DNA of 64,000 nucleotides from an uncultured Dysgonomonas sp. GTDB taxonomy: Bacteria > Bacteroidota > Bacteroidia > Bacteroidales > Dysgonomonadaceae. Positions within the stretch are counted from its first letter, which is position 1. Each line of letters begins with the position of its first letter. A model generated the notes under the pieces. That model saw only the letters and a list, made by a program, of their open reading frames with translations, did no database searches and was not told where the DNA came from. Where the stretch lies: the NCBI GenBank assembly GCA_945273835.1, contig CALYPL010000012.1:1-64000 (forward strand), read 5' to 3'. Shown piece after piece: positions 29,826 through 38,794 of the stretch. The position numbers and the translations under genes are program-made.

Positions 29826-30410
29826 ATGAAGATTTACACACGCACGGGCGATAAGGGTAAAACAGGTATTCACGGAGGGCAACGGGTTGAAAAAGACGAT
29901 ATACGTATAGAAGCTAACGGATGTCTTGACGAGCTAAACAGCATGATCGGGGTTGTGCGTTCATTCTTACCCTCGGAGCATGAATATGACAACATACTTT
30001 TCAAGATACAATCTGATATGATGGTCATAATGTCACATGTGGCGACTCCATCACAAATCAGAGACCAAAATCCGAATGTGTTAAATTCCAACATCGTCTC
30101 CGAATGCGAATCAATAATAGACTCTTACTTAACAAAGCTGGAAGAAAGCCGTTTTTTTGTGCTTCCCGGCGGTAATCTTATATCAGCTCATCTCCAATTG
30201 GCAAGAACCATAGCCCGACGTTGTGAACGGCGTTTATGGACACTCACTAAAATTGACGAAGTTCCGGATCTTATATTGCAATATATAAATCGTTTATCGG
30301 ACTTGTTATTTGTGATGGCACGATACGAAATGCAATCACAAGGACAAATGGAAGAAAAATGGCAGCATTTTATGTACAAACCAAAACGAGCTGCAAAAAA
30401 AGAAGAGTAG
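29826..30410 (+). CDS. ATP:cob(I)alamin adenosyltransferase, PduO type
   Basis: MKIYTRTGDKGKTGIHGGQRVEKDDIRIEANGCLDELNSMIG; LPGG..ISAHLQLARTIARRCERRLWTL. Confidence 0.94.
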   Translation: MKIYTRTGDKGKTGIHGGQRVEKDDIRIEANGCLDELNSMIGVVRSFLPSEHEYDNILFKIQSDMMVIMSHVATPSQIRDQNPNVLNSNIVSECESIIDSYLTKLEESRFFVLPGGNLISAHLQLARTIARRCERRLWTLTKIDEVPDLILQYINRLSDLLFVMARYEMQSQGQMEEKWQHFMYKPKRAAKKEE

Positions 30411-30428
30411 CCGACCGGACTACTCTTT
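30403..30428. terminator. Terminator hairpin between convergent genes
   Basis: AGAGTAG-ccgaccgga-CTACTCT followed by TT, spanning the PduO-type gene stop. Confidence 0.55.
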
Positions 30429-30469
30429 AAAAATATTTTATCAGATTTTAACACTTATCACTGACAAGA

Positions 30470-32782
30470 TCAGAGCTTAAAGATGGTTGTAAAAGTAAAA
30501 CTACGTCCCGGTTCGGGCAACCATTGTATGCTGTTCTCGGCAGATTTAGAATAATGCTTATCGAAGATATTATCAACATTTAGTTGCAATGACCAATTTT
30601 TGTAACTGTAACTCGACATGGCATTACCTATGAATGCTCCGGCAAAAGGCATTTTGTTAGCAAGGTCGGCATAAGACTTACTCGCATAATCAAAACCAAT
30701 ACCCAACTTAAACAATTTTTTTGCAGAGGCATTATTGAAAAATAACCATCCGAAAGCAGTATTAACTGGTGCATAAGCAAGGTAATTACCTTTCAGATTT
30801 GATTTAGAAACTGAAGTATTGGAGAATTCTCCCGCTTTGGTAATAATCAGGGCATAACCTGCATTAAAGTCGATGTACTTCATCGGAGCATATTTGGCTT
30901 CAATTTCAAACCCTTTTGAATTGATGCGTCCGACTTGTCCGAATACGGTTTTGCCCTCAATGTTTTTACCAAGATTCTGTACTATATTAGTTTTTTCGAT
31001 GTAGAATGTAGAAAATTCAACAGCAAGGTTATTATGTACTCTCGAATGTATTCCGACTTCGTACTGAACACCTTTTTCAGGGTCATAAACTTTTCCTGTC
31101 GAATTAGGCTCAACTACCTTGCCATTGCTGTTCAGGTAAACATTTTTTGAATCGCCAACGGTTCTGACAGGTTTAAATGAGTTTGACACAGAAGCATATA
31201 CTCTGTTATTTTTGGCGAATTCATAAACCAGCCCAACTTTGTAAGTAAAAGCATTATCATTCAGCGTACTTTCATCACCTCTCTTGGTAACATTCTTGTT
31301 GTCATCAATCTGGTCTGTTCTGATATCTCTTTTAAACATATTGTATCTTAATGCAAGCATCATAGATAAATTATCCAAGATTGTGATATTATCAAAGGCT
31401 GAAATTGTGTTATAATATTCTTTATAGCGGATGATATTCGTAAACTTAGCGTCCAGATATCCGGGATTGGTTATAGGATTATATATCGACATTACAGTTG
31501 TGGTGGCAGGTCCTGAAAATTTACTTCCCTGCCATCTCTTAAGATAGAAATGAGAAAAATCGTAACCGAAAGACACAACATGTTTCATTCCCAACAGGTT
31601 AAGATTACCTTGCAATTCAATCTGGTTGCCTACATAATAGTTATCGTAGTCGAAATGAAAAGGTTCTCTTTTGATTGAGTCCACGCTGATATAAATTTTC
31701 TCATCGCCGTTCATATAATAATCTTTATAGATACCCGGCGTTTTGGTTGTCAGATGTGAAAACTCTTCCGATTGCAAATAACTTAATGTATTATAAGAAA
31801 TTCCGACTTGTTCCCTCAACTTCCATTTGTCAGAAAAAAGATGTTCCCAAACATTTGTTGACGAGATATGTTTGTCGTTGAGATGATCATCTACATAAGT
31901 ATAATTAGTTTTCTTCCAGTTAAGTCCTTTGGGGATATCACCTGTTGAATATATTTTTTGATCATTCTCATCATATATATCATCTTTAAAACGTGGTATT
32001 CCCGGATCGGTATGCACACGATTATCGTATGCAATGGCTGAAAAATGGAACTTATTTCTCAAATCGGGCGAATAATCGAAGGCAAGATATACATTATTTG
32101 ATTTTTTAGAATTGTCACGCCATCCGTCACTACTGACACCCGAAAAATCAAGTCTGAAATTTACTTTATCGGACAAAGCTCCCGAAGCACCTACCTGTGC
32201 CGAATAAGTATGCCAACTTCCGCCTGAAAGTCTCGCATCAAGGCTTGTCTTTGGCGATGGTTGTTTATAAAGCAGGTTGACAACGCCTCCGATGGCTGAA
32301 TAACCTGACATTGCGGAGGCAGGTCCTTTCAGTACTTCAATCTGGTCCACACCCACAAATGTTGATGTCGGAGCTGATGAATACACCTGAAAACGTTCGT
32401 CTCTGATACCGTTTGAAAGCACCACAACTCCATCTAAACCGCGCGCACGGAATATCTGAAAGCCGCCATAAGCGTTTAAAACTCTAAGTCCGGTGGTTGT
32501 CTTGTTTAACCCCAACATATCTTTGATATTCAAATCATTCAAAGTCTTAGATTTAACAACTGAAACCGTCAGAGGGGTTTGTTCGATGGGAACAGGTAAT
32601 TTTGAAACACTCATTTTTTTAGTTTGGCGACCTATCACCACTTGTTCTTTCAACTCGATGTCAGAACTAAAATCCACCGAATCTTTAGAAAAAGGTTCCG
32701 CACCATCGGTCAACATTTTGCTACCGGCAAAAACAGGCGTCGCCAGTAATAAATACAAGCATGGAATAAACAGCTTTTTCAT
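30470..32782 (-). CDS. TonB-dependent siderophore-receptor-like outer membrane protein (FecA/FhuE-like)
   Basis: PIEQTPLTVSVVKSKTLNDLNIKDMLGLNKTTTGLRV; FRARGLDGVVVLSNGIRDERF; IEVLKGPASAMSGYSAIGGVVNLLYKQP; C-term PGRSFTFTTIFKL. Confidence 0.9.
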   Translation of the reverse strand: MKKLFIPCLYLLLATPVFAGSKMLTDGAEPFSKDSVDFSSDIELKEQVVIGRQTKKMSVSKLPVPIEQTPLTVSVVKSKTLNDLNIKDMLGLNKTTTGLRVLNAYGGFQIFRARGLDGVVVLSNGIRDERFQVYSSAPTSTFVGVDQIEVLKGPASAMSGYSAIGGVVNLLYKQPSPKTSLDARLSGGSWHTYSAQVGASGALSDKVNFRLDFSGVSSDGWRDNSKKSNNVYLAFDYSPDLRNKFHFSAIAYDNRVHTDPGIPRFKDDIYDENDQKIYSTGDIPKGLNWKKTNYTYVDDHLNDKHISSTNVWEHLFSDKWKLREQVGISYNTLSYLQSEEFSHLTTKTPGIYKDYYMNGDEKIYISVDSIKREPFHFDYDNYYVGNQIELQGNLNLLGMKHVVSFGYDFSHFYLKRWQGSKFSGPATTTVMSIYNPITNPGYLDAKFTNIIRYKEYYNTISAFDNITILDNLSMMLALRYNMFKRDIRTDQIDDNKNVTKRGDESTLNDNAFTYKVGLVYEFAKNNRVYASVSNSFKPVRTVGDSKNVYLNSNGKVVEPNSTGKVYDPEKGVQYEVGIHSRVHNNLAVEFSTFYIEKTNIVQNLGKNIEGKTVFGQVGRINSKGFEIEAKYAPMKYIDFNAGYALIITKAGEFSNTSVSKSNLKGNYLAYAPVNTAFGWLFFNNASAKKLFKLGIGFDYASKSYADLANKMPFAGAFIGNAMSSYSYKNWSLQLNVDNIFDKHYSKSAENSIQWLPEPGRSFTFTTIFKL

Positions 32783-33141
32783 TCTTACTTCATTTAATTT
32801 TAATATCTAATTTTCTCAATCATTCAAAATTCATTATCGAGCTGTAACATAAATCTTTCGGCTGTAAACGGCTATTTCGGAATACATCAGCGAGTGACTG
32901 AATTATACGATATGTTAATGACGTTACTGATACTATAAACATGTTCTGATAGTTAAACGAATTTAACACACCTGTTTAAGTAATTCACATGCTCATTAAC
33001 CTTAGCAGCCATAGACAAAATGACTTTATGGTACATGTAAATACAATTAAAAGTTTATCACAGAACAATATCTGTTTATGCCCAATGGAGCGAGGTTCAT
33101 ACTTGTTCAAGCTATTCGACAAACAGAATTATGTAAGAATT

Positions 33142-33362
33142 TACTCCTGACCCCGGGAGTGCGTTCTAAAATTTGTTCATGGCAGGTTTCCTGACTTGTT
33201 CTCTTTTTAACGGTCTTCCCTCTAATGTTTTTAGAAGTGACAATTGGATTTGTTAAAAAGACTAAAGAACTTACAGTAGCGGGCACTGTTCCGGACTCTG
33301 ACCGGATTCCCTTTCATCGCTTATCAGAAAAATAAGCAACTCACCATATTCGGATGTAAAGG
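33142..33362 (-). ncRNA. Cobalamin riboswitch 3, upstream of the siderophore-type TonB receptor
   Basis: Minus strand: AAAGGGAATCCGGTCAGAGTCCGGAACAGTGCCCGCTACTGTAAG ... GGGAAGACC ... CAAGTCAGGAAACCTGCC, then hairpin ACTCC-CGGGGTCA-GGAGT. Confidence 0.95.
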
Positions 33363-33525
33363 TAATATTTTTATTTATTTATAACGTATGCTAACTAAAG
33401 AACTATTAATTATTTTGGCTGTACAGCTCATTAAATTTAAATCAAAAACACTCCGAATCTAAGTCCTGATGAGGGAATGCACAGTTTAAATAAATTTTGA
33501 ATTATTGAAAAAATATTCTGAAAAA

Positions 33526-35592
33526 TTATTTACGGTGGTCAGTAATTTCAAAATTTGCCACAGCTTGTTTTAATAAAACAGAATCGAATTGGTTGACACG
33601 TTCTAATTCAAATTGATGATTTTCGTGTTTTTTTACTAAAAATTGTTCGACTTTTCGTACCGGCGACAATATTGTTAAAATATCATTCTTCCAATAACCT
33701 AAATTCTGATAGGTAGCCACAAAAGCCCTCGACTGATAATCGGACATGAAAACATCTTTTCCGTAGAATTCTGAATCGTATGAAAAATGAAGCAACCCGA
33801 ACAATGTGGGCATCAGGTCGATCTGAGAAACCAGCGTATTGATTTTACGAGGTTTAATAAAACCGGGCGCATAAATAAATGCAGGTATGTGATATTTGTC
33901 TAAAGGGATTTCAGTTTTGCCTGCACTTGATGCGCAATGATCTGCCACAACAACAAAAACTGTATTATTGAACCAAGGTTGCTTGCGTGCTTCCTTTATA
34001 AACATACCGATAGCATAGTCAGTGTATTTAATTCCGCCTTTGCGGGATTTAATGGTAGGCGGAATATCAATCCGCCCATCGGGATAGGTGAATGGACGAT
34101 GATTGCTGACCGTCATTATGTGTCCGAAAAATGGTTTACCCGATTCTGCATCTTGATTGAATATTTTGATTGCTTTTCTGAACATATCTTCATCACAGAC
34201 ACCCCAGATATTGCTAAAGGTTATCTCGTTTTTCGTAAAATTATTTTTATCTATGACTTGATATCCATTTCCGCCGAAAAAGGATTTCATATTATCGAAA
34301 TAGCTGTCACCACCATACAGATATTGGACGCTGTACCCTCTATCTTTCAATACTTTTCCGGTTGAGAAAAGATCAGCGTTATCGGCTCGTTTAATGACAC
34401 TACCACCCGGGCAAGGCGGAAGGCATAAGGTCACAGCTTCTAACCCTCTGACTGTTCTATTGCCTGTTGCGTACATTTCATCAAAGACAAGGCTTTCGTT
34501 AATCAGACTATCTATATTGGGTGTAATATTATCATCGTTTCCATATCGGCGGAGGTTAGATGCACTAAGACTTTCGACTGTTATCAGTATGATATTTTTC
34601 CGAATTTCAGGCAACGAATCTCTTATTTGCTGCACATTGTTTGGTGCAATGCGTCCGTATAGATTGTTAAGTATATGTACTGCTTCGTCTTTGGGGATAG
34701 TCACATAAAAATCTGAATAGCATAACTCACTATTCGTAAACGCTACACAGAAACGATGTATTCCGTTAGCCTGTAAATCGTTATAAAAAACATTTTCCCG
34801 ATCTTGGAAACGTGTATCGAACTGAAGTGTCACATATGCACTTATTGCTAATAGAAAATAAATAATTGAAGCAATAACTTTATTCTTGAACGAGGGATAT
34901 GTAACAAACATATCCTTTTCTTTTCGCAATAAAAAGTATGTAATCGCCCCTGCCAATACGAATAGAACTGAGAATAACGGAACGATGGGATAAGATTCTC
35001 GGATATTACCGATAACTTCATTTGTATAGATAAGATAATCAACAGCTATAAAGTTATATCGGACACCAAATTCGTCCCAGAAAAAATATTCCCCGATGGC
35101 AATAAACAGAATTGCTCCAACATATATGAATATCACCAAACCGTAACAAATTTTGCTCCATGTATCTCTTATCTTCGGGATAAAAAGCCGAAGACCGAAG
35201 CTGATAAATTTATATGCAAGCAAGCCTTTAACGATTTTAGGAACCGCACTGCCGTATTCATCAAAAACAGTATTGAATAAACAGACATATGCTAATGCCA
35301 CTCCGATTAATGCGAAAATGATATATCCCCAAGGACTTTTGTATTTGGAACGTGACATGAATACAAGACATAACCAAAGAAAGAAAAATCCGATAATGGA
35401 TATACAAAAGTCATTGATTGCTCCCAGAAAGAAGATTTGCAGTAAGTCTGTACATGAAAAATTAAACTGCGTCTGTTGGTTACTTAAAAGAACAACACGG
35501 GTTATTAAACCGATAATAAGATAGAAGCAGGTCAACTTGAAAAAAGGGTTAAGAAAGAAGCGGTATTTTTCTAAGACATTATTGTTTTTCAT
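33526..35592 (-). CDS. LTA synthase family sulfatase-like protein
   Basis: N-terminal TM helices; NIILITVESLSASNLRRYGN; TVFVVVADHCASSAG; HIPAFIYAPG. Confidence 0.88.
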   Translation of the reverse strand: MKNNNVLEKYRFFLNPFFKLTCFYLIIGLITRVVLLSNQQTQFNFSCTDLLQIFFLGAINDFCISIIGFFFLWLCLVFMSRSKYKSPWGYIIFALIGVALAYVCLFNTVFDEYGSAVPKIVKGLLAYKFISFGLRLFIPKIRDTWSKICYGLVIFIYVGAILFIAIGEYFFWDEFGVRYNFIAVDYLIYTNEVIGNIRESYPIVPLFSVLFVLAGAITYFLLRKEKDMFVTYPSFKNKVIASIIYFLLAISAYVTLQFDTRFQDRENVFYNDLQANGIHRFCVAFTNSELCYSDFYVTIPKDEAVHILNNLYGRIAPNNVQQIRDSLPEIRKNIILITVESLSASNLRRYGNDDNITPNIDSLINESLVFDEMYATGNRTVRGLEAVTLCLPPCPGGSVIKRADNADLFSTGKVLKDRGYSVQYLYGGDSYFDNMKSFFGGNGYQVIDKNNFTKNEITFSNIWGVCDEDMFRKAIKIFNQDAESGKPFFGHIMTVSNHRPFTYPDGRIDIPPTIKSRKGGIKYTDYAIGMFIKEARKQPWFNNTVFVVVADHCASSAGKTEIPLDKYHIPAFIYAPGFIKPRKINTLVSQIDLMPTLFGLLHFSYDSEFYGKDVFMSDYQSRAFVATYQNLGYWKNDILTILSPVRKVEQFLVKKHENHQFELERVNQFDSVLLKQAVANFEITDHRK

Positions 35593-35605
35593 TCTTACAT
35601 TATAT

Positions 35606-36499
35606 TTAAGGCACTAAAACATTCAAGCCTCTATGGATCAATCTTATATTAATATTTTTACCTGTATAAACAGCGTTACCGTCAAGGTGCATCACACCCT
35701 CATTTTCTCTCTCGATAAGAGCTTCGCTGCAAATAAGTTCATGTAAATTGGGATTATTATTGATGCGTTTTGTAAATATATCGAAAGCCGTACGGGGTAC
35801 ATCTGTGAAAGATAAAGGGTTCAGTATGGCAATGTTCATCATACCATCGCTAATATCGGCGTTAGGAGCAATATAGGCATTGTTACCATATTGAGACGCA
35901 TTAGCACAGGTGATTGTAAAAGCCTTCCCCCTAAATGAACCATCGGTAGTGATAACGTTGTATTGTTCAGGCTCGAAACGTAAAAATGTATCGAACATAT
36001 TTTTGGCATACATCATTATACCACGTTTCTTTGTGCTGAGAGCTTTTTCACTCACGAGCGCATCATAGCCCACTCCACATGTACAGAAGAACAAATTATC
36101 ATTGGCTATACCATAATCAATGGCAATCACTTTTTTTTGCCTCAACACACCAATGGCTTTATCAACACCCATCGGTATGCGCAAATGTCTGGCTAAACCA
36201 TTACCCGATCCTGATGGGATAATACCCAAAGCAACATCTGTCCCCACCAATGCTTGTGCAACTTCGTTGATAGTGCCGTCCCCTCCTACCGCTATAATGA
36301 AACGAACACCACGCTTTACGGCTTCTGATGCAATCTGTGTGGCATGCCGGGAATAGCGGGTATAGAAAAAGCGAACTGAATATTCTTCATTAAGATCGGA
36401 TAAGAGGTTCACGATTTTTTTCTTCGACCCTGTACCTGAAATCGGATTAACAATCACAAAAATCTCATCTGCGGAAAAGTAGTTGTTTTCCATTACCAT
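35606..36499 (-). CDS. Diacylglycerol kinase family lipid kinase (YegS-like)
   Basis: FVIVNPISGTGSKKKI; AVGGDGTINEVAQALVGTDVALGIIPSGSGNGLARHLRIP. Confidence 0.92.
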   Translation of the reverse strand: MVMENNYFSADEIFVIVNPISGTGSKKKIVNLLSDLNEEYSVRFFYTRYSRHATQIASEAVKRGVRFIIAVGGDGTINEVAQALVGTDVALGIIPSGSGNGLARHLRIPMGVDKAIGVLRQKKVIAIDYGIANDNLFFCTCGVGYDALVSEKALSTKKRGIMMYAKNMFDTFLRFEPEQYNVITTDGSFRGKAFTITCANASQYGNNAYIAPNADISDGMMNIAILNPLSFTDVPRTAFDIFTKRINNNPNLHELICSEALIERENEGVMHLDGNAVYTGKNINIRLIHRGLNVLVP

Positions 36500-36711
36500 G
36501 CTTTTATAATGAATACAGATACATTTAAACGCTGCCGATGGAGGATGGTGAGGAAATCGTTTTCAGAGGGAAAAAGATATTCAAACATGGTATTATGAGA
36601 TTTTTGTTAAAACTTCCACAAAGAAGCATCGGAGATTTTGTAGAAATTTAGAATTCGCATTATTAAAATCTTAAAAATGTTAAATTCAAACTTTCTACTA
36701 AATGTTTATCA

Positions 36712-36719
36712 TAGATTTG
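36712..36719 (+). promoter_or_regulatory. Candidate -7 box (TAGATTTG)
   Basis: TAnnTTTG in the region upstream of the response regulator. Confidence 0.3.
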
Positions 36720-36830
36720 CCTCCTGATCATGAAAACGGAACTTCAATACAATTTCAACTCTGATTGAACTTATACTCAAACCAAACCGATACCTACAAT
36801 CTGAATATTGATTGTCATATTAACTGAAAC

Positions 36831-37505
36831 ATGAAAATATTGATTATTGAAGATGAAAGGGAACTTTCGCAGAATATCAAGAAATATCTTTCGACTGAAA
36901 ATTATGTTTGTGAACAAGCCTATAATTTTGATGAAGCACTGGACAAAATCACACTCTACTCTTATGACTGTATTTTGCTCGATCTGAATTTGCCGGGTGG
37001 CGACGGACTTAAGATTGTTGAAGAAATAAAAAGACGACGTATCGAAAGCGGTATCATCATTTTATCGGCAAGGGGAACTTTAGACGACCGTCTGGAGGGG
37101 CTGAAAATCGGTGCGGACGATTATTTGTCAAAACCTTTTCCGTTGTCTGAATTGAGTATGCGGATATATGCTTTATTACGCCGTCGAAATTTCTACAACA
37201 ACAACGTCATAAAATCCAATGAAATCGAAATAGACCTACTCGCCAAAACCGTGAAAGCGAATGATCTGAATATCGTTTTAACTAAATCTGAATATGAACT
37301 CCTGTTATATCTGGTAAGCAATAAAAACAGAGTTATCTCTAAAAACGCGATTGCCGAGCATCTGTCAGGAGACATGGCAGATATGCTCGACAGTCAGAAC
37401 TTCGTATATGCGCATATCAAGAATCTGAAAGCTAAACTTGCCGAAGCCAGTAGTCTCAATCATATAAGAAATGTTTACGGAACAGGGTATCAATGGGAAG
37501 AATGA
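36831..37505 (+). CDS. OmpR-family response regulator
   Basis: MKILIIEDERELSQNIKKYLS; LDLNLPGGDGL; ADDYLSKPF; C-terminal winged helix. Confidence 0.95.
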   Translation: MKILIIEDERELSQNIKKYLSTENYVCEQAYNFDEALDKITLYSYDCILLDLNLPGGDGLKIVEEIKRRRIESGIIILSARGTLDDRLEGLKIGADDYLSKPFPLSELSMRIYALLRRRNFYNNNVIKSNEIEIDLLAKTVKANDLNIVLTKSEYELLLYLVSNKNRVISKNAIAEHLSGDMADMLDSQNFVYAHIKNLKAKLAEASSLNHIRNVYGTGYQWEE

Positions 37506-38794
37506 AAAGTCTGTTAAATAAAAGTACCGACCATTTTACCATTTCAACAATCATAATATTGATTTGTTGCTCTCCGCTTTTCTTCATCATTATGAAACAT
37601 TTCTATGCTGAAGATTTGGATGAACTGATCATCTTCAGAAGCGATGAATTTGTGGCCGACCATCTGCCGCAATTCAGCATCAATGAAATTTCTATCTGGA
37701 ATAATTATAATGAAGATATGTGCATTGTATCAGCTGACGAAGCAACCAATCTATCCATAAAAGATATGCACCACGTGGTTCAAAAACCTTTTTTTAATAA
37801 AGCCGAAGGGCATGAGGTGGACTATCGGGTATTCAGTAGAAATATTGAGATTGAGGGTAAACCTTACATTCTTTTGTCACGTATTGCTATGATTGAAGAT
37901 AAAGATCTGATCAGAACTCTTGCGGGACAATATGGCATTTTATTTTTAGTGTTGTTTGTATGTATGTTTGTTGTACAAAGAATCATGTCGAAAAGGTTGT
38001 GGAAACCTTTTTACAACAGTTTGTCAAAAGTTGAAAAATTTGATCTTGAGCGTGGCAATATCCCCAAATTCAGAAATACACAGGTCAAAGAATTTGACAG
38101 ACTGAATACTATATTAACTAATTTAATCGACAATAATTTAAGGGCTTACAATCAGCAAAAAGAGTTTGTACAGAATGCTTCGCACGAATTGCAAACTCCT
38201 TTAGCCGTTTTTCAGAGCAAGCTGGATGTTTTCTTCCAAGATCCCAATCTTACAAAAGAGCAAGTAGAAACCATTCATTCTCTTTATGATATTTTATCGA
38301 GAATGACACGCCTCAATAAGAATCTGCTTTTATTGGCAAGGATAGATAATAATCAATTTAATGAGACTGAAAATATAGATTTTAACAAGATATTGCTGAA
38401 GCAACTGGACAATCTGAAACCGTTGGCTGAAAGTGAAAACATTGCTATCACGACACATCTTTCTGAACATATCATCCTGAAAGCAAACAAAATACTTCTT
38501 GAAAGTCTTATCAACAATCTGGTTGTCAACGCCATCAGCCACAATATAAGCAACGGTAACGCCCGAATCGTTATAACACTTAACAGTGATTTTTTCGCAA
38601 TCCAAAACACGAGCGACACTTTACCTTTAGACAAAGAAAAAATATTCCGACGTTTTAGCCGTACATCGGAAAACAGGAAAGGTAACGGAATGGGGTTATC
38701 TATTGCATATCAAATATGCAAATTGCATAACTGGCAATTAAATTATAAATACTCCGACAGTATGCACTGCTTTGTAATCTATTTTAATAATTAA
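37493..38794 (+). CDS. Sensor histidine kinase
   Basis: FVQNASHELQTPLAVFQSKLDV; GNGMGLSIAYQICKLHNW; two TM helices. Start may be at 37502. Confidence 0.95.
   Translation: MGRMKSLLNKSTDHFTISTIIILICCSPLFFIIMKHFYAEDLDELIIFRSDEFVADHLPQFSINEISIWNNYNEDMCIVSADEATNLSIKDMHHVVQKPFFNKAEGHEVDYRVFSRNIEIEGKPYILLSRIAMIEDKDLIRTLAGQYGILFLVLFVCMFVVQRIMSKRLWKPFYNSLSKVEKFDLERGNIPKFRNTQVKEFDRLNTILTNLIDNNLRAYNQQKEFVQNASHELQTPLAVFQSKLDVFFQDPNLTKEQVETIHSLYDILSRMTRLNKNLLLLARIDNNQFNETENIDFNKILLKQLDNLKPLAESENIAITTHLSEHIILKANKILLESLINNLVVNAISHNISNGNARIVITLNSDFFAIQNTSDTLPLDKEKIFRRFSRTSENRKGNGMGLSIAYQICKLHNWQLNYKYSDSMHCFVIYFNN

Noticed and set aside
36500-36830. Possible non-coding RNA in the gap upstream of the response regulator
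   Set aside because: No convincing hairpin, terminator or conserved motif by eye; only a candidate -7 box is reported.
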